Positions 53,831 through 58,726 of a stretch of DNA of 58,726 nucleotides are shown here, piece by piece. The DNA comes from Sphingomonas sp. 32-66-10 (lineage in GTDB: Bacteria; Pseudomonadota; Alphaproteobacteria; Sphingomonadales; Sphingomonadaceae). Numbering within the stretch: position 1 is the first letter of the stretch; every line of letters starts with the position of its first letter. The stretch spans positions 1 through 58,726 of the forward strand of contig NCEF01000016.1 of NCBI GenBank assembly GCA_002280565.1, read 5' to 3'. Both the position numbers and the translations under genes were made by a program. The notes beneath the pieces were generated by a model, which was not told where the DNA came from, did no database searches, and saw only the letters and a program-made list of their open reading frames with translations.

Positions 53831-55030
53831 TTACGACAACCGCCCCTCGAAATCCGAATACCCAAACGACTTCACGATCCGCAGGTCGTCGGTCCGGCTG
53901 TCCCACAGCGCGATGCTCGGCAGCGGCACGCCGTTGAAGGTTGTCGTCTTGACCATCGAATAATGCGCCTGATCGAGGAACGCGAAGCGCTGCCCCGGCA
54001 CCGGCCATTCCGGAAAGCGGAAATCGCCAAGGATATCGCCCGCCAGACAGGACGGCCCGCCCAGCCGCACCAGCACATCGCCCTCCTCGCCCAGCATCGC
54101 CGGTCGATAGGGCGCCTCGATCACATCGGGCATGTGACAGGTGGCCGAAATATCGACCACGCCGATCGGCATGCCGTTGGTGAAGACATCGACGAACTCG
54201 CCGACCAGGATCCCGGTATCCAGCGCGATCGCCTCGCCCGGCTCCAGGATCACCTTAAGGCCGGTCTCGTCCCGAACCTGCTTGAGGAAATCGACCAGAT
54301 CGTCGCGCTGATAATCGGCGCGCGTGATATGATGCCCGCCGCCGAAATTGAGCCATTTCAGCTGCCCCAGATACGGCGCGATCCGCGGCTTCAGCGCTTC
54401 CCAGGTCCGGCGCAGCGGCGGGAAATCCTGCTCGCACAGCGAATGGACATGAATGCCGTCAACGCCCTCCAGATGCTCCGCCTTCAGCTGGTCGGCGGGA
54501 AAGCCAAGCCGCGAGTGCGGCTGGGCGGGGTCGTATTTCTGGACCTCGCCCTCGCTGTGCATCGGGTTGAGGCGCAGCCCGACCTCGAACGTCTCGCTCC
54601 GCGCCCGCGCCGCCGCTAGCTCGCCCTTCATCGCGGCATGCTGGAACGGGGTGTTGAAGATCACATGATCTGAAATCGCGCAGATTTCTGCCATGTCGGA
54701 CTGTTTGTAACCCGAACAATAGGTCGCGATCTCACCATGATAATGGTCCCGCGCGAGCCGCGATTCATACAGGCCCGAGGTCGCGACCCCGTCCAGATAG
54801 CGCCCGACCAGATCCCCCAGCGACCACATCGAAAACGCCTTGAGCGCCAGCAGGATCTTCACCCCCGCGCGGTCACGCACATCGGCGATGGTCTTGAGGT
54901 TCCGCTCCACCGCCGCCGCATCGACGACGAAGCAGGGCGACGGTACGCGGCTCAGATCGAACCCGGCAAACGCGCCCGGATCCCCGGCCTTGGTGGACAT
55001 GACAGGCGATGCTGCACGGGTTTCAGTCAT
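53831..55030 (-). CDS. nspC: carboxynorspermidine/carboxyspermidine decarboxylase
   Basis: A 399-residue PLP enzyme of the alanine-racemase-fold decarboxylase class. The PLP lysine is K64 in ILLALKAFSMWS; further marks are SGYKQSDMAEI, GLRLNPMHSE, HVHSLCEQD and the C-terminal CHMPDVIEAPYRP, LGGPSCLAGD and FLDQAHYSMVKTTTFNG with the catalytic cysteine region. It decarboxylates carboxynorspermidine or carboxyspermidine, the last step of the alternative polyamine route. The dehydrogenase partner lies upstream on the same strand across a 167-bp repeat element. The start at 55030 (MTETRAASP) follows GGGAG. Confidence 0.92.
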   Translation of the reverse strand: MTETRAASPVMSTKAGDPGAFAGFDLSRVPSPCFVVDAAAVERNLKTIADVRDRAGVKILLALKAFSMWSLGDLVGRYLDGVATSGLYESRLARDHYHGEIATYCSGYKQSDMAEICAISDHVIFNTPFQHAAMKGELAAARARSETFEVGLRLNPMHSEGEVQKYDPAQPHSRLGFPADQLKAEHLEGVDGIHVHSLCEQDFPPLRRTWEALKPRIAPYLGQLKWLNFGGGHHITRADYQRDDLVDFLKQVRDETGLKVILEPGEAIALDTGILVGEFVDVFTNGMPIGVVDISATCHMPDVIEAPYRPAMLGEEGDVLVRLGGPSCLAGDILGDFRFPEWPVPGQRFAFLDQAHYSMVKTTTFNGVPLPSIALWDSRTDDLRIVKSFGYSDFEGRLS

Positions 55031-55042
55031 CAACAGGCTCCC

Positions 55043-55209
55043 ATTCCTCCCCTGCCCCGCAGGGGAGGTGGCATCGCGCAGCGATGACGGAGGGGCGGCC
55101 GCGCAGACGGCCGAAACACCGCCACGAGACACCGCCCTCTACGGGGCGGCCCCTCCACCACTCGCTGCGCGAGCGGTCCCCCTCCCCTGAGCAAGCTCAG
55201 GGGAGGAAT
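55043..55209. repeat. 167-bp element with 12-bp perfect terminal inverted repeats
   Basis: The ends ATTCCTCCCCTG (55043-55054) and CAGGGGAGGAAT (55198-55209) are perfect inverted copies. The inside contains further hairpins (CCTGCCCCGCAGG at 55050-55062 and CGCTGCGCGAGCG near 55162). It fills the whole gap between the two polyamine genes and contains no ORF. GGAGGTGGC and GGAGGGGC-type segments of this kind recur in sphingomonad intergenic regions. It may be a non-autonomous mobile element or a REP-like unit. Confidence 0.75.
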
Positions 55210-55210
55210 T

Positions 55211-56416
55211 TTAGAACTTCAGCGGCTCGGGCAGCTCATGCACCTGCCACGGCAGGCCATGCTGGTTCAGCATGTCCATGAACGGGTCCGGATCGAACTG
55301 CTCCATGTTGAACACGCCCTCGCCGCGCCACTGTCCATTCAGCATCAGCGCCGCGCCGATCATCGCCGGAACGCCGGTGGTGTAGCTCACCGCCTGATTG
55401 CCGGTCTCCTCGAACGCGTCCTCGTGATCGCAGACATTGTAGACGTAGAAGGTCTTCTCTTCCCCGTCCTTCGTGCCGGTCGCGATGTCGCCGATATTGG
55501 TCTTGCCCTTGGTCGTGGTGCCCAGCGTCGAGGGCTCGGGCAGCACGGCCTTCAGGAACTGCAACGGCACGATCTCGCGGCCTTCGTACAGGATCGGCTC
55601 GATCGAGGTCAGGCCGACATTCTGCAGCACGCGCAGATGCGTCAGATACTGTTCGCCGAACGTCATCCAGAAGCGCGCGCGTTCCATTTCGGGGATGAAC
55701 TTGGCCAGGCTCTCCAGCTCCTCATGGTACATGAGGTACATGTTCTTCGCGCCGACCTGATCGAACTCGAACACCTGCCGGGTCGACAGCGCCGGGGTCT
55801 CGACCCACTCGCCATTCTCCCAGTGCCGCGCGGGCGCGGTGATCTCGCGGATGTTGATCTCGGGGTTGAAGTTGGTCGCGAAATGCTGGCCGTGATCGCC
55901 ACCATTGCAGTCGAGAATGTCGAGCGTGCGGATCGTGTCGAGCAGGTGCTTCTTGATGTACATCGCGAACACGCTGGTCACGCCCGGATCAAAGCCCGAA
56001 CCGAGCAGCGCCATCAGGCCTGCGTTCTTGAAGCGGTCCTGATAATCCCACTGCCAGCCATAATGGAACCGCGCCTCATCGCGCGGCTCATAGTTCGCGG
56101 TGTCGAGATAGTCGGTGCCGGTGTTCAGGCACGCGTCCATCAGGTTCAGGTCCTGATAGGGCAGCGCCAGATTGACCAGCAGGTTCGGCTTGACCTGTTC
56201 GATCAGCTTCGACGTCGCGGCGACGTCATCGGCATCGACCTGCGCAGTGTCGATCGTCACGCCAAAGCGCTCCTTGACCGATTCGGCGATCGCGTCGCAC
56301 TTGAACTGACGGCGGCTGGCGAGCGTGATCTTGCCGAACAGCTCGGGATTCTTCGCCATCTTGTGCACCGCGACCGACGAAACGCCGCCTGCGCCGATTA
56401 CGAGAACGTCCTTCAC
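55211..56416 (-). CDS. carboxynorspermidine/carboxyspermidine dehydrogenase (saccharopine dehydrogenase family)
   Basis: A 401-residue NAD(P)H-dependent enzyme. It opens with a Rossmann motif, KDVLVIGAGGVSSVAVHKM, then shows TLASRRQFKCDAIAESVKE, NLALPYQDLNLMDACL, TANYEPRDEARFHYGW, LGSGFDPGVTSVFAMY and the C-terminal AVSYTTGVPAMIGAALML. It condenses aspartate semialdehyde with a diamine (1,3-diaminopropane or putrescine) to carboxynorspermidine or carboxyspermidine. The start is a GTG at 56416 preceded by GAGGAAGGAC. With nspC downstream it completes the two-step pathway; which diamine is used cannot be read from sequence. Confidence 0.92.
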   Translation of the reverse strand: MKDVLVIGAGGVSSVAVHKMAKNPELFGKITLASRRQFKCDAIAESVKERFGVTIDTAQVDADDVAATSKLIEQVKPNLLVNLALPYQDLNLMDACLNTGTDYLDTANYEPRDEARFHYGWQWDYQDRFKNAGLMALLGSGFDPGVTSVFAMYIKKHLLDTIRTLDILDCNGGDHGQHFATNFNPEINIREITAPARHWENGEWVETPALSTRQVFEFDQVGAKNMYLMYHEELESLAKFIPEMERARFWMTFGEQYLTHLRVLQNVGLTSIEPILYEGREIVPLQFLKAVLPEPSTLGTTTKGKTNIGDIATGTKDGEEKTFYVYNVCDHEDAFEETGNQAVSYTTGVPAMIGAALMLNGQWRGEGVFNMEQFDPDPFMDMLNQHGLPWQVHELPEPLKF

Positions 56417-56535
56417 GCCTTGTCCTTCCTCTAATGTCCCGGGGGAATGCGGCCCCCATATGGGAGGCGCGCCCCGGATGCAAAGGGCGAAGCACGGGCT
56501 GGCCCCAAGCCGCTGAATTCCCCTATGACTGCGAC

Positions 56536-57528
56536 ATGAGCATGACGATCGGACGCAGGACATTCATCGGCGGCGCGGCCGCATTCGGCGTGAGCGGCAC
56601 CGCCGCCGCGCAATCGGCACAAAAGCTATTTGCCCCGCTGCCACCCTGGCCGCCGCGCGAAACGCTGATGCTGTGGCCGACCCTGCCGCCCGGCACCCCA
56701 CCCGGCATCGCGCCGTCGAAGGAGCCGGTGCCCCTCCCCCCCGGTACGCCACAGCGCTGGGAAAAGGGCATCCGCCACCCCTATATCGGCGTGTTCCGCC
56801 CACAACGGCCCGACGGGCGCGCAGTGCTGGTCATGCCCGGCGGCGGCTATGTCTTTGTCAGCCTGATCAACGAAGGGGTGAATGTCGCACGCGTCCTCAA
56901 CCCGCTCGGCATCACCGTGTTCGTCCTCGCCTATCGCCTGCCCGGCGAAGGCTGGTTCAACCGCACCGACGTGCCGCTGCAGGACGCGCAGCGCGCGATG
57001 CGCCTGATCCGCGCCAATGCCGCGCATTATCGGATCGATCCGGCCAAGCTCGGCATTCTCGGCTTTTCGGCCGGCGGCCATCTCGGCGGCACGCTCTCCG
57101 TCGGCCATGCCGACCCGGTGTACCGCCCGCGCGACACCGCCGACAGCCTGTCCGCAAGGCCCGCCTTTTCCGGCCTGATCTACCCCGTCACCCAGTTTGC
57201 GAGCGTCGGTCCCAACAGCCGCTCCGGCCCGAACCTGTTCGGCGGCCCGCCCCCGGCAGGCGCGGCATCGGCGCGGTTCGACGTGCTCACCCGCGCCAGT
57301 CCGGCGATGCCGCCGCTGTTCATCGCGCATGCGATGGACGACGGCACCGTCCCGGTCAGCCAGAGCATCGCCCTGATCGAAGCCGCCCGCCGCCACAAGG
57401 TACCGGTCGAGGCGCATCTGCTCGAACGCGGCGGCCATGGATTCGGCGCGCTGTCGCTCAAGCCGACCAACCCCGGCCAAAAATGGCTGGAGTGGTTCGC
57501 CACCTGGACCGCAACGCATGTGAAGTAA
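56536..57528 (+). CDS. Tat-exported alpha/beta hydrolase (BD-FAE/esterase-like)
   Basis: A 330-residue protein with a twin-arginine signal (MSMTIGRRTFIGGAAAFGVSG). The hydrolase fold is clear: the oxyanion region MPGGGYVFVS, the nucleophile elbow ILGFSAGGHLGG, the Asp in AHAMDDGTVPVSQS and the catalytic His in ERGGHGFGAL. It resembles bacterial feruloyl or acetyl-xylan esterase-like enzymes that act on plant polysaccharide decorations; the substrate is not certain. An in-frame ATG at 56542 is a possible alternative start. It is divergent from the dehydrogenase. Confidence 0.9.
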   Translation: MSMTIGRRTFIGGAAAFGVSGTAAAQSAQKLFAPLPPWPPRETLMLWPTLPPGTPPGIAPSKEPVPLPPGTPQRWEKGIRHPYIGVFRPQRPDGRAVLVMPGGGYVFVSLINEGVNVARVLNPLGITVFVLAYRLPGEGWFNRTDVPLQDAQRAMRLIRANAAHYRIDPAKLGILGFSAGGHLGGTLSVGHADPVYRPRDTADSLSARPAFSGLIYPVTQFASVGPNSRSGPNLFGGPPPAGAASARFDVLTRASPAMPPLFIAHAMDDGTVPVSQSIALIEAARRHKVPVEAHLLERGGHGFGALSLKPTNPGQKWLEWFATWTATHVK

Positions 57529-57598
57529 TGAGACATTCCCTGCCTTGCGGCCAGGCGGACTTTAATCTAACATATTAATAGATAGGGGAGAGGATCAT

Positions 57599-58039
57599 AT
57601 GCACAGCGCCATTTTCGGCCCGGTCATCACACTGATCGGCTGGACACTCGTAATGTGGCTATGGATGTACGTCACCCGGGCCCCGGCAATGCGGCGCGCG
57701 AACATCGACGTCACCAAGCTCACCGGCGGCATTGGCGCTGACCTGCGCGCGCGGATCGAACCCAAGGCGCAATGGCCCGCCGACAATTACAATCACCTGC
57801 TCGAACAGCCGGTAATCTTCTACGCCATCTGCATCGTGTTGGCGCTGATGGATCAGGGCGACAATCTCAACGCGACCGTCGCCTGGGCCTATGTCGCCCT
57901 GCGCATCGTCCACAGTCTGGTTCAGGTCACCACCAACCGCGTGATCATCCGCTTTTCGCTGTTCAGCCTCGCAACGATCGCGCTGATCATGCTGACGGTC
58001 CACGCGGCGATGGCCTATTGGGGCGTCAGCTTCCGCTAG
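57599..58039 (+). CDS. MAPEG-family membrane protein
   Basis: A 146-residue protein with four membrane helices and the MAPEG pattern: FGPVITLIGWTLVMWLWMY, then ARIEPKAQWPADNYNHLLEQPVIFYA-type loop and helix (the NHLLEQP motif is diagnostic), AYVALRIVHSLVQVTTNRVI and a final helix. MAPEG proteins include glutathione transferases and leukotriene synthases; bacterial members are mostly uncharacterised. The start at 57599 follows GGGGAGAGG, and an AT-rich stretch (57565-57580) upstream probably holds its promoter. Confidence 0.9.
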   Translation: MHSAIFGPVITLIGWTLVMWLWMYVTRAPAMRRANIDVTKLTGGIGADLRARIEPKAQWPADNYNHLLEQPVIFYAICIVLALMDQGDNLNATVAWAYVALRIVHSLVQVTTNRVIIRFSLFSLATIALIMLTVHAAMAYWGVSFR

Positions 58040-58067
58040 AGGTAACGCCGCATCTGGCGCGCGGTCG

Positions 58068-58726
58068 TCAGCGCGGCTGTGGCGTCGGCGTCGGCGTTGC
58101 GCTCAAGCGGATGCGCGGTGCCGGTGTGTACGACGGAGTCGGCGTCGCACGCGGCGCGGGTGCCGTTCCCTGCCGGGGCACGACCAATGGCACGCGATTG
58201 CGCGACGCGTCGGGCTGCGTCGGGGGAAGCGGTGTACCCGCGCCGGGTGCCTTGATCCCTTGCGGCACTCCGCCCGGGGTCAGGGTGCGTAGCGTTTGGA
58301 CCCGATCGACCCGCACCGCGCGTGCCTTGGGCACTGCCGCAGCATAGATCGGCGTCGTGACGGCGGCATAGGAGGATTTGGGCTTCGCCTTGCGTGCCTG
58401 CCCCGCCGCGATCACCGCATCGTCGGCAATCGCGCGGATCGCGTTGCTGCACGCGGGGGTCGGGCAGCCCTTCCCCCAATATGCGACAAACCCCGCTGAC
58501 CACGCCTTCGGCCCCTTGTCCCAAAGGGCCGCCTCGACCGCGAGCGCTGCGTTTTCCTCCGCCTTGTCAAAGGCCGGGCGAGTCAGCAGCGCGTAGCTCG
58601 GCTGCCCATCGAACAGCTTGGCCTTGGGGGCCTCGGCCTGGGCATTGGCGCGGATCAGCGCAACCGCGGTACGACAATTCGGCGTCGGGCATTTTGCCTG
58701 CCAGCGCGCCTCGAAATCCTTGCCCC
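58068..58726 (-). CDS. hypothetical protein, 5' end outside the window
   Basis: The frame is open from the window edge to a TGA at 58070-58068, giving at least 218 residues. The visible part has two similar segments, each with a CPTPxC pair: ARWQAKCPTPNCRTAVALI and YWGKGCPTPACSNAIRAI, spaced about 70 residues apart, with a WSAGF segment before the second. The C-terminal 100 residues are Pro/Thr/Ala-rich and probably disordered. The repeated cysteine pairs could form disulfides in an exported protein or bind metal. No family is recognised, and the N-terminus, which would show a signal peptide, is not in view. Confidence 0.65.
   Translation of the reverse strand, partial: GKDFEARWQAKCPTPNCRTAVALIRANAQAEAPKAKLFDGQPSYALLTRPAFDKAEENAALAVEAALWDKGPKAWSAGFVAYWGKGCPTPACSNAIRAIADDAVIAAGQARKAKPKSSYAAVTTPIYAAAVPKARAVRVDRVQTLRTLTPGGVPQGIKAPGAGTPLPPTQPDASRNRVPLVVPRQGTAPAPRATPTPSYTPAPRIRLSATPTPTPQPR

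Overview
The window reads as a chromosomal segment of a high-GC alphaproteobacterium, most likely a Sphingomonadaceae member (Sphingomonas or a close relative). The basis is the uniformly GC-rich codon use, the gatCAB order, a zeta-type ATPase inhibitor (DUF1476) next to bolA and grxD, a UrcA-family protein, a TipN-like polarity protein, a CASDH/CASDC polyamine pair and sphingomonad-style palindromic intergenic elements. No rRNA, tRNA, CRISPR array, integrase or complete insertion sequence was seen; this is mostly core chromosome.

Layout. 1-3.9 kb: a TIR-nSTAND1 NTPase gene that has lost its C-terminal half, then small exported or unknown proteins, one of them frameshifted. 3.9-9 kb: gatCAB (tRNA-dependent amidotransferase) behind a DUF4153 membrane protein. 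9.1-13.9 kb: a DUF3089 lipase-like protein, ruvX, a membrane-anchored unknown, and pyrB overlapping a dihydroorotase-like gene that lacks the HxH metal motif. 13.9-17.7 kb: a ParA/ribbon-helix-helix pair flanked on both sides by SPOR-domain proteins. 17.7-23 kb: serB and miaA with overlapping divergent start codons, then ilvB-ilvN-ilvC with a large inverted repeat before ilvC. 23-27.3 kb: a lipoprotein solute-binding protein, DUF4112, nadC, and the DUF1476-bolA-grxD cluster. 27.3-31.4 kb: blaI-blaR1 with a long dyad operator, an MBL-fold hydrolase and a DUF4230 protein. 31.4-40.2 kb: nadA, doxX, ettA, an M28 peptidase with a probable internal deletion, small exported proteins and a LytS/LytTR-type two-component system. 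40.2-43.2 kb: an Hpt-like protein without the phospho-histidine, divergent from a large TipN-like coiled-coil membrane protein. 43.2-48 kb: a serine hydrolase, a cyclopropane synthase homologue with a shortened SAM fold, photolyase and a YdjM-like protein. 48-53.8 kb: a single-chain fusion of both 2-oxoglutarate:ferredoxin oxidoreductase subunits, an HDAC-family deacetylase and an ABC-F ATPase. 53.8-58.7 kb: the NspC/CASDH pair around a 167-bp element with terminal inverted repeats, an exported alpha/beta hydrolase, a MAPEG protein and a partial unknown gene.

Themes. Biosynthesis (branched-chain amino acids, pyrimidine, NAD, serine, polyamine) and translation (GatCAB, MiaA, EttA, a second ABC-F) dominate. 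The most distinctive feature is a set of gene-structure changes: a truncated STAND gene, an in-frame korA-korB fusion, probable in-frame internal deletions in two enzymes, one frameshift, and two family members lacking a key catalytic motif (PyrC-like, Hpt-like). Family-based calls come from recognised motifs and lengths; the deletions are inferred from remembered family layouts and need alignment.
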